From contig NZ_CAJYCN010000004.1 in NCBI RefSeq assembly GCF_913566895.1, forward strand, positions 62,001-126,000: a stretch of DNA of 64,000 nt, given 5' to 3'. Position numbers and translations under genes: made by a program. The DNA comes from Listeria ilorinensis. Its GTDB lineage: Bacteria > Bacillota > Bacilli > Lactobacillales > Listeriaceae. The notes below the pieces were generated by a model. The model searched no databases, was not told the DNA's origin, and saw only the letters and a list, made by a program, of their open reading frames with translations. Each line of letters opens with the position of its first letter. The stretch's first letter is position 1. Shown piece by piece: positions 1 to 8,613 of this stretch.

Positions 1-651
1 TCAAATATTTATGGGACAGATCCTGTCTCTGCTATGGTGACTTTCTTAGACGGCAAACCAAGTAAAAATGATTACCGCAAATATAAAATTAAAACCGTGG
101 CAGGGCCAGATGATTATGCCACAATGCGTGAGGTCGTCCGCCGTCGTTACTGGCGTGTTTTAAAAGAGAATCTACCGCTGCCGGATCTGATCTTGATTGA
201 CGGTGGGAAAGGTCAGATCGACAGCGCAAAAGACGTGCTGATCAATGAACTGGGTCTCGATATCCCGGTCGCTGGACTGGCCAAAGATGATAAACATCGG
301 ACCAGTCAGCTCTTATTTGGTGATCCGCTTGAGATTGTTCCGCTAGAACGCAACAGTCAAGAATTTTACCTGCTGCAGCGGATTCAGGATGAAGTCCACC
401 GCTTTGCCATTACTTTTCATCGACAGTTGCGCAGCAAAACAGGCTTTCAATCGATTCTGGACGACATTCCCGGCGTGGGTCCAGGACGCAAGAAAAAAAT
501 TCTGCAGCATTTTGGCTCCATGAAGAAAATCAAGGCGGCTAGCATCGACGAATTGAAAAACAGCGGGATCCCGCAAAACGTCGCTGAAGCAGTCTATCAA
601 AAAGTAAAGGAAATCGAAAAGCAAGATAATGAACAGGGAGGCAAGGAATAA
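1..651 (+). CDS. uvrC: UvrC excinuclease subunit, C-terminal part
   Basis: The reading frame is already open at base 1, so the gene starts upstream of the window; about 216 C-terminal residues are present of a protein usually near 600. UvrC makes the dual incisions of nucleotide excision repair with UvrA and UvrB. What is visible is the RNase H-like 5'-incision nuclease domain, including the DGGKGQ motif near bases 200-217, followed by a tandem helix-hairpin-helix domain ([18 protein letters not shown]) that binds DNA. The gene ends two bases before the aspartokinase start, so the two are probably cotranscribed. Family assignment is firm; only the 5' truncation by the window edge is unusual. 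Confidence 0.96.
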   Translation, partial: SNIYGTDPVSAMVTFLDGKPSKNDYRKYKIKTVAGPDDYATMREVVRRRYWRVLKENLPLPDLILIDGGKGQIDSAKDVLINELGLDIPVAGLAKDDKHRTSQLLFGDPLEIVPLERNSQEFYLLQRIQDEVHRFAITFHRQLRSKTGFQSILDDIPGVGPGRKKKILQHFGSMKKIKAASIDELKNSGIPQNVAEAVYQKVKEIEKQDNEQGGKE

Positions 652-653
652 AA

Positions 654-1868
654 ATGGGGCTAGTTGTTCTTAAATTTGGCGGGACTTCCGTCAGCACTAT
701 CCAAAAAATCCAGAAAACCGCTGAACAGGCAATTCGCGAGCGGGCGGCTGGTAATCGTGTCATCGTTGTTGTCTCAGCAATGGGCAAATCCACTGATAAA
801 CTTGTCCAAATGGCAGGTGAGATCACGGACTGCCCAGATAAGCGTGAAATGGACATGTTGCTGTCGACCGGTGAGCAAGTTACGATTTCTCTATTGAGCA
901 TGGCTTTAAAGGCACAAGGGGTACCTGCCACATCGCTTACAGGCTGGCAGGCGGGCATTGAGACCGAAGAAGTCCACAGTAATGCCCGGATCACCGAAAT
1001 CGACACCGATCGAATCAAAAGTCATCTTGAAAACGGTGAGATCGTTATTGTGGCTGGCTTTCAGGGTGTTACTTGTGAAGGAGAAATCACGACACTTGGT
1101 CGAGGGGGAAGTGATACGACTGCCGTGGCACTTGCAGCTGCTTTGGATGCGACCAAATGCTCAATCTGCACGGATGTGGACGGTGTCTATACCACAGATC
1201 CGCGCTATGTGCCAAAAGCAGTCAAACTTTCCCAGCTGACCTATGATGAAATGTTGGAACTGGCTCATCTGGGCGCTGGAGTCCTGCATCCCCGCTCTGT
1301 TGAGTATGCGAAAAACTTCCGCATCCCGCTGGAAGTCCGCGAAAGCCATGGCACGGAAATTGGAACCATGATTGAGGAGGAAATGACGGTGGAGAATACC
1401 AAAGTAGTACGAGGAATCGCTTTTGAAGATCAAATGACCCGAGTCACGATCCATTGGGAGAAAAAGGAAGACATGCGCATGGCTAAAGTTTTTACTGCGC
1501 TTGCTGAAAAGAAGATCGATGTAGATATTATCATTCAAGGGATCACAGGTCTTGGACACGGCAATCTGTCATTTACCATCCAAACAGGGGATTTGCTTGA
1601 AACACTGGCTGTCCTTGAAGCGAACAAAGAAGAAGCCGGTTTCAGCAAATTGGAATCTGAACAGCAGCTTGCTAAAGTCTCGATAGTCGGTTCCGGAATG
1701 GTTTCCAATCCAGGAGTCGCCGCACGTATGTTTGAAGCTTTGACAGAGCAGAAAATTCCAATCAAGATGATTAGCACTTCTGAAATCAAAGTATCAACCG
1801 TTGTTCCAGATCGTAAAATGGTGGAAGCCGCTCAGATCCTTCATGATACATTTGAATTAGAAAAATAA
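654..1868 (+). CDS. lysC: Aspartokinase (aspartate kinase), monofunctional class II
   Basis: This enzyme phosphorylates aspartate, the first step towards lysine, diaminopimelate, threonine and methionine. The 404-residue protein has the N-terminal kinase motif KFGGTS (residues 7-12), a GRGGSDTT nucleotide/substrate loop near residue 150, and two C-terminal ACT regulatory domains from about residue 265. The length fits a class II enzyme like Bacillus subtilis LysC, in which an internal start can also yield a separate ACT subunit. It lies 2 bases downstream of uvrC, leaving no room for a lysine riboswitch, and is closed by a strong terminator. Feedback control must therefore be at the ACT domains or from the uvrC promoter. 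Confidence 0.95.
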   Translation: MGLVVLKFGGTSVSTIQKIQKTAEQAIRERAAGNRVIVVVSAMGKSTDKLVQMAGEITDCPDKREMDMLLSTGEQVTISLLSMALKAQGVPATSLTGWQAGIETEEVHSNARITEIDTDRIKSHLENGEIVIVAGFQGVTCEGEITTLGRGGSDTTAVALAAALDATKCSICTDVDGVYTTDPRYVPKAVKLSQLTYDEMLELAHLGAGVLHPRSVEYAKNFRIPLEVRESHGTEIGTMIEEEMTVENTKVVRGIAFEDQMTRVTIHWEKKEDMRMAKVFTALAEKKIDVDIIIQGITGLGHGNLSFTIQTGDLLETLAVLEANKEEAGFSKLESEQQLAKVSIVGSGMVSNPGVAARMFEALTEQKIPIKMISTSEIKVSTVVPDRKMVEAAQILHDTFELEK

Positions 1869-1871
1869 AAG

Positions 1872-1930
1872 AGCGTCTCTTGCAGAAAAACCAAACGAAC
1901 TGGTTTTCCATGCAAGAGACGCTGTTTTTT
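1872..1930. terminator. Bidirectional rho-independent terminator
   Basis: A 13-bp perfect stem (1872-1884 with 1911-1923, core GCGTCTCTTGCA) is followed by a T-run and preceded by an A-rich stretch, so it can end both lysC and the converging yslB gene. Confidence 0.9.
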
Positions 1931-2405
1931 AATAGTTATCCTCATTATCGATCGATTCTTTCCGATCCCATTTAATGATTAAAGTAGCTTCTTTTTTGCG
2001 TTGATTAATTTCATCATAGGCTTCTGTATAAAGGCGACGCTGGTTTTGGAGTTGCTCAGCCAAAAAACCTGCTTCAAGTTTGAAACTAGGTGTCTCTTGA
2101 GCGTCAAAACGACGTGCGACTTCTTCTCCGGAAAGAAGCAATCTGAGCTCATCTTTCTTTTCCTTGATCATTGAAAGTTCACCAAAGGAAGCTTGTACAA
2201 AGAATTGCTCGATCGCCTGATACGTATCTAGCGGAAATTTTCTTGCTAGATCCTTTCCAGCCCAATATAAAATATGTGGCGTCTCATCACCGAGAAGATC
2301 CGGCAGCAAATAATCTCGCAAAAGTCCATAGCCAAAACTAAAGGAAGTTTCATTCAGTCCAGCAGTAGGCTTTGTTTCTTCTTGTTCTTGATTTGGTTCA
2401 GTCAT
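1929..2405 (-). CDS. yslB: YslB family protein (DUF2507)
   Basis: This 158-residue protein belongs to the DUF2507/YslB family, recognised by the LNETSFSFGYGLLRDYLLPDLLG stretch and by its place between lysC and racE, where B. subtilis yslB also sits. The family has a fold resembling small-ligand-binding (V4R-like) proteins and no proven function. The protein is soluble with no signal peptide or membrane segment; the first 15 residues are acidic and probably disordered. It is transcribed against its neighbours and shares the bidirectional terminator with lysC. Identity is fairly sure; function is unknown. Confidence 0.85.
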   Translation of the reverse strand: MTEPNQEQEETKPTAGLNETSFSFGYGLLRDYLLPDLLGDETPHILYWAGKDLARKFPLDTYQAIEQFFVQASFGELSMIKEKKDELRLLLSGEEVARRFDAQETPSFKLEAGFLAEQLQNQRRLYTEAYDEINQRKKEATLIIKWDRKESIDNEDNY

Positions 2406-2588
2406 CTATGTAACCCCACTTTCCTTTTTCTATTATAACCAATTTTCTCTGCAAAATAAAAGCAGAATCTTTTTGGATTTTGGCAGAAAGCAGCAAATCG
2501 CAAAAAATACTTGCTAAATCTCGCAAAAAATAAGAAAATGGAAACGTATAGTTTAAAAAGGCTTATCTAAAGAAAATGAGGCGAGAAC

Positions 2589-3404
2589 GTGAAACGAGCA
2601 ATAGGATTTATTGATTCTGGCGTGGGCGGCTTGACCGTCGTTAAGGAAGTACTCAAGCAGCTGCCTCACGAACAGATTTATTATTTAGGAGATACTGCGC
2701 GCTGTCCCTATGGTCCGCGTGATACAGAAGAAGTGCATAAATTTACTTGGGAAATGACTAATTTTCTTGTGGAGCGGAACATTAAAATGCTTGTGATTGC
2801 TTGTAATACAGCGACAGCAGCCGCTTTAAAAGATATTCGCGCCAAGCTGGACATTCCTGTGATTGGTGTTATTCAGCCAGGCTCTCGTGCTGCTCTGAAA
2901 GCGTCACGGAATAATAAGATTGGTATTCTTGGTACGATCGGTACGGTACAAAGCATGGCTTATCCAGCCGCTTTAAAAACACTCAACCGACATGTGGAAG
3001 TGGATTCGCTAGCTTGCCCAAAATTTGTTTCCATTGTAGAATCCGGCGAATATAAAAGTGCGATTGCCAAAAAGGTAGTAGCAGAATCACTTCTGCCGCT
3101 TAAAAGCACGAAGATCGACACCTTGATTCTTGGCTGCACGCACTATCCACTTTTGAAACCGCTGATTGAAAACTTTATGGGGGAAGGAGTGGCTGTGATT
3201 AATTCTGGTGAAGAAACTGCCAGTGAGGTCAGTGCATTACTTGATTACCATAATTTGCTGGATGCGACAGAAGAATCTGTTCAGCATCGTTTTTTTACAA
3301 CTGGTTCTGTACCGATTTTTCGCAATATTGCAGAAGACTGGTTAGCGATACCTGAAATGAAAATTGAACATATTGAATTAGGAGAGGGAAAAAATGAGAT
3401 TTGA
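2589..3404 (+). CDS. racE: Glutamate racemase
   Basis: The enzyme interconverts L- and D-glutamate to supply D-Glu for peptidoglycan, in the cytoplasm and without cofactor. The two catalytic cysteines are present in their usual contexts, C72 (ACNTAT) and C183 (GCTHYP), with the DSGVGG motif near residue 9 and H185 beside the second cysteine. Length (271 residues) is normal. It starts with GTG behind a GAGGCGAG ribosome site and overlaps rph by 11 bases, so racE, rph, rdgB and the phosphoesterase form one operon. The symbol racE follows Listeria and Bacillus usage; murI is equivalent. Confidence 0.95.
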   Translation: MKRAIGFIDSGVGGLTVVKEVLKQLPHEQIYYLGDTARCPYGPRDTEEVHKFTWEMTNFLVERNIKMLVIACNTATAAALKDIRAKLDIPVIGVIQPGSRAALKASRNNKIGILGTIGTVQSMAYPAALKTLNRHVEVDSLACPKFVSIVESGEYKSAIAKKVVAESLLPLKSTKIDTLILGCTHYPLLKPLIENFMGEGVAVINSGEETASEVSALLDYHNLLDATEESVQHRFFTTGSVPIFRNIAEDWLAIPEMKIEHIELGEGKNEI

Positions 3405-4143
3405 TGGACGAAAAGAAGAACAGCTCCGTGTCATCACGATGGATAAAGACTACTTGTTGCATCCCGAGGGCTCAGTCCTTATTGCAACTGGGAATACAAA
3501 AGTCATTTGTGCTGCTACTGTAGAGGAAAAAGTACCGCCGTTTATGCGTGGTCAAGGAAAAGGCTGGATCTCAGCAGAGTATGCCATGTTGCCACGTGCC
3601 ACTGAAAGCCGTAATATCCGAGAGTCTTCAAAAGGGAAAGTCACCGGTCGGACAATGGAAATTCAGCGTCTGATCGGTCGTGCTTTACGAGCAGTGGTTG
3701 ATTTAGATGCGCTAGGCGAGCGGACGATTTGGCTGGATTGCGATGTCATTCAAGCAGATGGCGGAACACGAACTGCTTCAATCACAGGTGCATTCGTCGC
3801 GATGGCACTGGCCATTTGGAAACTCCATAAAAATGAACCATTCAAGAAATTTCCAATTCGAGATTTTCTAGCTGCAACGAGTGTCGGTCTTTTAGAAGAT
3901 GGGAAAGCAGTCTTGGATTTGAATTATGTAGAAGATAGTGCAGCAAACGTCGACATGAATATCATCATGACGGGCAGTGGACAATTTGTTGAGCTGCAGG
4001 GAACAGGTGAAGAGGCTACTTTCTCGGATACTGAACTCGCAGAATTGCTGCGTCTTGGTCGAATTGGAATCAATCAGCTGACCCTGATTCAGCAAGAAAT
4101 AATCGGCGAAGAAATAACGAAAGCAATCAAAGGGGCGGAATAA
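3394..4143 (+). CDS. rph: Ribonuclease PH
   Basis: RNase PH is a phosphorolytic 3'-to-5' exoribonuclease that trims tRNA 3' ends and works as a ring-shaped hexamer. The 249-residue protein starts [12 protein letters not shown] and carries the family motifs [19 protein letters not shown] (around residue 50), [15 protein letters not shown] and [14 protein letters not shown] (around residue 118). Its start lies inside the last codons of racE, with an AGGAGAGG ribosome site at the end of that gene, and rdgB follows after 2 bases. This tight spacing indicates translational coupling. Confidence 0.96.
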   Translation: MRFDGRKEEQLRVITMDKDYLLHPEGSVLIATGNTKVICAATVEEKVPPFMRGQGKGWISAEYAMLPRATESRNIRESSKGKVTGRTMEIQRLIGRALRAVVDLDALGERTIWLDCDVIQADGGTRTASITGAFVAMALAIWKLHKNEPFKKFPIRDFLAATSVGLLEDGKAVLDLNYVEDSAANVDMNIIMTGSGQFVELQGTGEEATFSDTELAELLRLGRIGINQLTLIQQEIIGEEITKAIKGAE

Positions 4144-4145
4144 AA

Positions 4146-4757
4146 ATGAAACAATTAGTCATCGCGACAGCCAATCCTGGTAAAGCGAAAGAATTTGAAG
4201 AAATGCTAGCACCTTATGGGATAACAATCAAAACACTGGCTGATTTTCCTGAAATTGGCGAAATCGAAGAAACCGGTACGACTTTTGCTGAAAATGCCGC
4301 ATTAAAAGCAGAAACTGTGGCTAAACAAATTGGCGAAGTTGTTATTGCAGATGATTCCGGTTTGATGGTAGATGCGCTAGATGGGGCACCAGGCATTTAT
4401 TCAGCTCGTTATGCAGGTGAGGCGCATAATGATGCAAAAAATAATGAAAAGCTCCTGAATGACCTGCAAAACGTTGTAGAAGAGGCGCGCACGGCCAAGT
4501 TCCACTGTACACTTGCTGTCAGTAGTCCAACTGGGCAAACCGATTTTTATACAGGAGAAGTAAAAGGAATCATCGCCACAGCACCATCCGGCAGTAATGG
4601 CTTCGGTTACGATCCACTTTTTTATTTGCCAGAATATGGTACAACGATGGCCAATCTTTCTCCAGAGGAAAAGAATAAAATCAGCCACCGAGCGAATGCA
4701 TTAAAACGGCTAGCAGAAAATATCGAAAAACTACTGGCAAAAATCGGGGAAAAGTGA
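4146..4757 (+). CDS. rdgB: dITP/XTP pyrophosphatase (non-canonical purine NTPase)
   Basis: The protein removes dITP, XTP and related deaminated nucleotides from the pool by hydrolysis to the monophosphate, preventing mutagenic incorporation. The HAM1/RdgB family signatures are the N-terminal ATANPGKAKEFEEML, the central DDSGLMVDALDGAPGIYSARYAG and the C-terminal GFGYDPLFYLPE followed by SHRANAL. The 203-residue length is typical. It is third in the racE-rph-rdgB operon, and its stop overlaps the long reading frame upstream of the phosphoesterase start. Confidence 0.95.
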   Translation: MKQLVIATANPGKAKEFEEMLAPYGITIKTLADFPEIGEIEETGTTFAENAALKAETVAKQIGEVVIADDSGLMVDALDGAPGIYSARYAGEAHNDAKNNEKLLNDLQNVVEEARTAKFHCTLAVSSPTGQTDFYTGEVKGIIATAPSGSNGFGYDPLFYLPEYGTTMANLSPEEKNKISHRANALKRLAENIEKLLAKIGEK

Positions 4758-4798
4758 GAGAATATATCTCAGTAGCACATGGGGAGGACGACTTATCA

Positions 4799-5320
4799 AT
4801 GAAATTATTAGTAGTTAGCGACAGCCATCATGAACGTGACTGTTTGCTTCATTTGAAGGAAAAATACGAAGGAAAAGTAGATGCGATGATCCACTGTGGC
4901 GATTCCGAGCTTGAAAAAGATGATCCTGCCATGGTTGGTTTCCAGACTGTTAGAGGAAACTGTGACTTTGGTACCGACTTTCCAAATGATTTAGTCTTAG
5001 ATGTAGCAGGGTATCGGATACTCGTCACCCACGGTCATTTATACAACATTAAGATGACGCTGATGAATTTACGTTACCGTGCGCGGGAACTAGGCGCGGA
5101 CTTTGCTTTTTTCGGGCACTCCCACGAATTAGGCGCTGATATGATTGACGATACGGTTATTTTGAATCCAGGCAGCATCTCACTTCCTCGAGGTCGAATC
5201 CGCATTAAAACCTATGCGCTGATTGAAACCGTCCAGGAAGGCGTTCGCGTGCGTTTTATGGACAATGAAGACCAGGAATTGACTGATTTGACTCAAACCT
5301 TTCCACTTGTAAAAGCGTGA
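4799..5320 (+). CDS. YfcE/YsnB-type metallophosphoesterase
   Basis: This 173-residue calcineurin-like phosphoesterase shows all metal-binding blocks of the YfcE/MJ0936 group: SDSH at the N-terminus, GDSE, RGNCD, THGH and GHSHE, with the usual ending of a NPGS box. Enzymes of this group hydrolyse phosphodiesters in vitro; the physiological substrate is not established. I chose ATG 4799 because the product then begins MKLLVVSDSHHER as in relatives and a GGAGG lies 11 bases upstream; a longer frame opens at 4754. It is the last gene of the racE operon, as ysnB is in B. subtilis. Confidence 0.88.
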   Translation: MKLLVVSDSHHERDCLLHLKEKYEGKVDAMIHCGDSELEKDDPAMVGFQTVRGNCDFGTDFPNDLVLDVAGYRILVTHGHLYNIKMTLMNLRYRARELGADFAFFGHSHELGADMIDDTVILNPGSISLPRGRIRIKTYALIETVQEGVRVRFMDNEDQELTDLTQTFPLVKA

Positions 5321-5353
5321 TGGATAAAATCGTCAATGGTTTTCAGAAAAACA

Positions 5354-5382
5354 TTGACAAAATGCATAAATAAACATAAAAT
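5354..5382 (+). promoter_or_regulatory. Sigma-A promoter of tRNA-Arg
   Basis: TTGACA (5354-5359), a 17-base spacer and TAAAAT (5377-5382) lie 30 bases upstream of the tRNA, a near-consensus arrangement. Confidence 0.8.
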
Positions 5383-5412
5383 GGTACTTGGCTGTGAAAA
5401 ACAAGCCAACCT

Positions 5413-5486
<74 letters not shown>

Positions 5487-5503
5487 TCATTTATAAAACC
5501 AGT

Positions 5504-5540
5504 GATACCAGGGGTTTGCGCCGTTTTGGTATCTTTTTTT
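5504..5540 (+). terminator. Terminator after tRNA-Arg
   Basis: GATACCA (5504-5510) pairs with TGGTATC (5527-5533), followed by seven T residues. Confidence 0.8.
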
Positions 5541-5561
5541 TATAAAAAACTTAGGAAGAAA

Positions 5562-5581
5562 TTGCACACTTTTGCACACTT
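5562..5581. repeat. Perfect tandem 10-bp repeat near the tRNA
   Basis: The decamer TTGCACACTT is present twice without a gap. Read on the minus strand the frame ends in KKCAKVCNFF followed shortly by a stop at the end of the tRNA terminator. This could be the 3' remnant of a phage-type integrase gene that once faced the tRNA; that reading is inference. Confidence 0.5.
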
Positions 5582-5587
5582 TTTTCA

Positions 5588-5740
5588 GAATCCGTTTTAA
5601 ACGAGGCCGATAAAGTACTCCTCAATAAGGTCCGTAATGCTGTTCCAGACATACTTTCTCTAAATGTAATTGATAAGTATTCCAGACGTCTTGATATGGT
5701 AAGTTTATCGGCAACATTTGTGATTAAAAATGAGGTGTGA
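5588..5740 (+). pseudogene. C-terminal remnant of an unknown gene
   Basis: An open frame from about 5555 to a TGA at 5738 encodes a coherent stretch (for example VRNAVPDILSLNVIDKYSRR) but has no start codon or ribosome site in a sensible place. It looks like the C-terminal end of a longer gene whose 5' part was lost when the DNA next to tRNA-Arg was rearranged. I do not recognise the family. It is followed after about 10 bases by a second decayed frame with its own GGAG site, suggesting a former two-gene operon. Confidence 0.5.
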
Positions 5741-5751
5741 GAAGGAGTAAC

Positions 5752-6036
5752 ATATTAAATAATATCTGAAAATTAAAAAAACAGTAAGACTGGAAAGCTT
5801 ATTATAGATAGCCCTGCAAAATTCAAGGTTTACAAACGAACAAGTATATTGGGAATAAAGGGATTAAGTCAAATGTTTCCCCTACTAAAAATGATATAGA
5901 TTATGGCGAGCTTGAACTGATTGAACTTTCTTTACCAAATGGCTATTAATGAAAGAATAAACCATTACGTTTTAGTATCAATGATGAGCAAATAAATATT
6001 AAATCAGATAATTTTAATTTGAAAATTTCATTTTAG
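5752..6036 (+). pseudogene. Decayed coding sequence with stops and a frameshift
   Basis: A GAAGGAG ribosome site near 5742 precedes protein-like sequence broken by in-frame stops. Bases 5783-5860 read SKTGKLIIDSPAKFKVYKR in one frame; from about 5860 the continuation lies in another frame (DIDYGELELIELSLPNGY), then TAA TGA at 5947-5952, and the same frame resumes as KNKPLRFSINDEQINIKSD to a TAG at 6034. One frameshift and at least two nonsense changes would restore a protein of about 90 residues. Family unknown; probably abandoned mobile-element cargo. Confidence 0.5.
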
Positions 6037-6092
6037 TGAATGTGTGTCTAATTTTTAGAGATGAATTTTCAAAAAATTTAATAGAAAAACAC

Positions 6093-6121
6093 TTGATAAA
6101 CAGAACTTATGTTCGTATAAT
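6093..6121 (+). promoter_or_regulatory. SOS promoter with LexA box in the spacer
   Basis: TTGATA (6093-6098), a 17-base spacer and TATAAT (6116-6121) form a near-consensus promoter. The spacer holds GAAC-TTAT-GTTC (6103-6114), which matches the Gram-positive LexA/DinR operator. Bound LexA would block RNA polymerase, so the downstream polymerase should be DNA-damage inducible. Confidence 0.88.
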
Positions 6122-6137
6122 GAGTAGAGAGGTGAAA

Positions 6138-7424
6138 ATGATGTCACTATTGACGTTTGAGTTAGACCAGTTGCCAAGGCGAGCTATCCTTGCTGTAGAC
6201 ATCAAAAGCTTTTTTGCGTCTGTCGAGTGTGCGCTTCGTGGGCTTGATCCACTGCATACACGATTAGTTGTTGTCAGTGATCTAAATCGGCCGGGCGGTG
6301 TCATTCTTGCTGCAAGTCCGGCTGTTAAAAAAGCTTATGGAATTACAACCGCTAATCGTTTATTTGAAGTACCGCGTGATGGAACCGTCAAAATTGTTGA
6401 GCCACATATGTCGCTCTATTTGAGTATGAATAAGCGAATTAATGAATTATTCGAGCAGTATACGGAACAACGCTATGTCCAAGCCTACTCGATTGACGAA
6501 TCTTTTTTAGATATCACCGGCAGTGTTGCTTTAATGGGTGATGCAGTTGTGATTGCAAGGAAAATCAAACAGACTTTATTTGCCCGGTATCAGTTGCACT
6601 GCTCGATTGGAATTGGGGATAATCCACTATTAGCTAAACTCGCCATGGATAATGCGGCTAAAAAAACAAGTGATGGGATTGCTTACTGGAACTATGAAAA
6701 TATTCCCCAAACTGTTTGGCAAATCAAACAACTAACAGATTTCTGGGGGATCGGAAGACGAACGGCTTTACGCCTTGAAAAGCATGGCTACTATTCAGTT
6801 AAAAGTTTGGCACACGCTGATATTGATATTTTAAAAAAAGAATTTGGTATACTTGGCGAGCAGCTCTACTATCATGCGAATGGCATTGATTATACACGTA
6901 TTGGAGAGACAGCGGCACCGCTCGAAAAATCCTACAGCAAAAATCAGATTCTGTTTCGAGATTATCATGAAAAGGAAGAGGTAAGGATCATTATTTTAGA
7001 AATGGTCGAAGATGTTGCTGAGCGGTTGCGTGAACAGAAGGCTATCGGCGACATTATCCATCTTTCAGTTGGCAACAGTCGAAATACCCAAGCTGCAGGC
7101 TTTTCCAGAAGAATGAAAATCAGCGAAGCAACAAATGTAACCAGTAAACTGATTCAAGCATTTTCCATTTTATTTGATCGCTACTATCAAGGCGAGGCAG
7201 TTCGGAGCGTGAATGTTTCGGTAGGTGGGATTCGACCAGATACATTCGCACAAATCAATCTTTTTGAAAATAGCTATCAACTCATGAGTCACCAAAAATT
7301 GGATCAAACTGTAGATGACATTCGGCAGCGCTTTGGAAAAAGTGCCATCATGCGAGCAGTCAGCTATACAGAAGCGGCAACAGCTATTCAGCGAACGCGA
7401 ATTGTCGCCGGTCACAGAGGGTGA
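6138..7424 (+). CDS. Y-family translesion DNA polymerase (UvrX/YqjW/UmuC type)
   Basis: The 428-residue protein is an error-prone polymerase that copies past DNA lesions. The catalytic palm shows AVDIKSFFASVE (D21, aromatic gate F25/F26) and YSIDESFLDIT (D120, E121); a helix-hairpin-helix thumb (FWGIGRRTALRLEKHG) and a C-terminal little-finger domain follow. It ends without an obvious beta-clamp motif that I can assign. I chose ATG 6138 because GAGAGGTGAAA precedes it and conserved sequence starts there; the frame is open from 6036. It sits behind a LexA-controlled promoter and next to tRNA-Arg cargo, so it may be acquired. The small YolD-like partner often found beside such genes is not seen. 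Confidence 0.9.
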   Translation: MMSLLTFELDQLPRRAILAVDIKSFFASVECALRGLDPLHTRLVVVSDLNRPGGVILAASPAVKKAYGITTANRLFEVPRDGTVKIVEPHMSLYLSMNKRINELFEQYTEQRYVQAYSIDESFLDITGSVALMGDAVVIARKIKQTLFARYQLHCSIGIGDNPLLAKLAMDNAAKKTSDGIAYWNYENIPQTVWQIKQLTDFWGIGRRTALRLEKHGYYSVKSLAHADIDILKKEFGILGEQLYYHANGIDYTRIGETAAPLEKSYSKNQILFRDYHEKEEVRIIILEMVEDVAERLREQKAIGDIIHLSVGNSRNTQAAGFSRRMKISEATNVTSKLIQAFSILFDRYYQGEAVRSVNVSVGGIRPDTFAQINLFENSYQLMSHQKLDQTVDDIRQRFGKSAIMRAVSYTEAATAIQRTRIVAGHRG

Positions 7425-7427
7425 GGA

Positions 7428-7456
7428 TTGAATCCCATTCTCCATTTCGTTACAAT
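7428..7456 (+). promoter_or_regulatory. Promoter of the 7574-8287 gene pair
   Basis: TTGAAT (7428-7433), 17 bases, TACAAT (7451-7456), starting just after the polymerase stop codon. Confidence 0.6.
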
Positions 7457-7573
7457 AAAGAGAAAGTGATATGAGGGAGTCAAGTAATTCCAAATGACCT
7501 GACAGTAGTGTAGACTGATGGAAAGGTCAAGTAGAAAGAATAAGAGGAAAGAATCGTTGAAAGGATGACCAAC

Positions 7574-7807
7574 ATGCGCGAAAGTGAACGAAAACGTGCA
7601 ATCGCCGGCCTTGGAATGGCCTTTATTTCTGTATTTATTCCCTTGTTTCATTTTATATTAGCCGCTATGGCTTTATATACTGTCAAGGATATTCATACAA
7701 AACCGTTACGGTTATATGTACGTACAACTAAATGGATGAGTTATTTGACCATCGGGATGTCGGTAGTGGAATGTCTTTACTGGGTTTATGTACTTTTTAT
7801 TCATTAA
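7574..7807 (+). CDS. Small two-helix membrane protein, unknown function
   Basis: A 77-residue protein with a basic N-terminus (MRESERKRAIAG) and two predicted membrane helices, roughly residues 9-33 and 52-75, joined by a short charged loop. I recognise no family. The start at ATG 7574 is preferred over ATG 7565 because the AAAGG ribosome site is too close to the latter. It is followed after 12 bases by the NUDIX hydrolase gene, with which it is probably cotranscribed from the promoter at 7428-7456. Confidence 0.65.
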   Translation: MRESERKRAIAGLGMAFISVFIPLFHFILAAMALYTVKDIHTKPLRLYVRTTKWMSYLTIGMSVVECLYWVYVLFIH

Positions 7808-7819
7808 AGGAGTGGCAGC

Positions 7820-8287
7820 ATGCAATATACATTATGTTTTCTCAAATATCAGCAAAAGATTTTATTATTGAATCGGAATAAAGCACCTGGAATGGGCAAG
7901 TGGAACGGTGTCGGTGGGAAACTGGAAGCTGGCGAAACACCTTTTAATTGTGCTATAAGAGAGATTGAAGAGGAGACAGGTTTGAAGCAGCCAACGTATA
8001 AAATCCGTGCGGCTGGAATGATGGAATGGATAGAAGAGCAGCGACACTCGGGAATTTTGCACCTTTTTCTAGCAGAGCTCCATCAATTGCCTTCTTATGC
8101 GTTACCTCTTGCGACCAGAGAAGGAATATTAGATTTTAAGCCATTGAACTGGATTCTTGATCAGGAAAATACAGGTGTCGTAGATAATCTTCCTTATTTA
8201 ATCACACATATTTTAAAAACAGAAGCCCCTATGGATATTATATGTTATTACGAGCAGCAAAGGCTGGTCAAAATAGCGAAAAAATAA
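7820..8287 (+). CDS. NUDIX hydrolase, 8-oxo-dGTPase-like (MutT/MutX type)
   Basis: The 155-residue protein carries a full NUDIX box at residues 33-55 (G-x5-E-x7-REIEEETGL), preceded by GKWNGVGGKLEAGE, the form typical of 8-oxo-dGTP diphosphatases. Such enzymes clear oxidised nucleotides so they are not incorporated into DNA. Substrate is inferred from this sub-pattern only. AAAGGAG lies upstream of ATG 7820. The gene ends inside a bidirectional terminator. Its presence beside an SOS polymerase is compatible with a genome-protection role but does not prove one. Confidence 0.85.
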   Translation: MQYTLCFLKYQQKILLLNRNKAPGMGKWNGVGGKLEAGETPFNCAIREIEEETGLKQPTYKIRAAGMMEWIEEQRHSGILHLFLAELHQLPSYALPLATREGILDFKPLNWILDQENTGVVDNLPYLITHILKTEAPMDIICYYEQQRLVKIAKK

Positions 8288-8340
8288 ACCACTGATGGGT
8301 GCTTATGATACTGTAACAGTATACCCTAGTGGTTTATTTT
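8281..8340. terminator. Bidirectional terminator between converging genes
   Basis: AAAATAAACCACT (8281-8293) pairs perfectly with AGTGGTTTATTTT (8328-8340). The stem includes the stop codons of both flanking genes. Confidence 0.85.
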
Positions 8341-8537
8341 TAGTTTTCCTTTTTCACTAAAATGTGGCGAGCTATAAAAACGCCGATGCTGAATATCAAT
8401 AGAAGAATACCAACCACTTGATTTTCAATATCGCTAAAGTCCCAAAAATAGGAGATCCCCAAATTAATGAGCGCTAGCATAAGGAAAAAGAAGCCAACAA
8501 ATAACAATAGTAAATTAGACGGTTTTTGTCGTTTCAT
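8340..8537 (-). CDS. Small membrane protein, unknown function
   Basis: A 65-residue protein with a basic N-terminus (MKRQKPSN), two predicted membrane helices (about residues 8-29 and 39-58) and a basic tail. It faces the NUDIX gene and shares its terminator. No family is recognised, and the upstream AGGCGTAGC is only a fair ribosome site. The even hydrophobic pattern and the position between two terminated genes make a real gene likely. Confidence 0.6.
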   Translation of the reverse strand: MKRQKPSNLLLLFVGFFFLMLALINLGISYFWDFSDIENQVVGILLLIFSIGVFIARHILVKKEN

Positions 8538-8613
8538 TGCTACGCCTCACATATACCATGATTTCTGGATTAATTGTAGCATATTTCCAGCAAACAGGAA
8601 ATAGTGCATGGCT

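Noticed and set aside
600-660. Lysine riboswitch ahead of lysC
   Set aside because: Only 2 bases separate uvrC from lysC, so there is no leader for an L-box.
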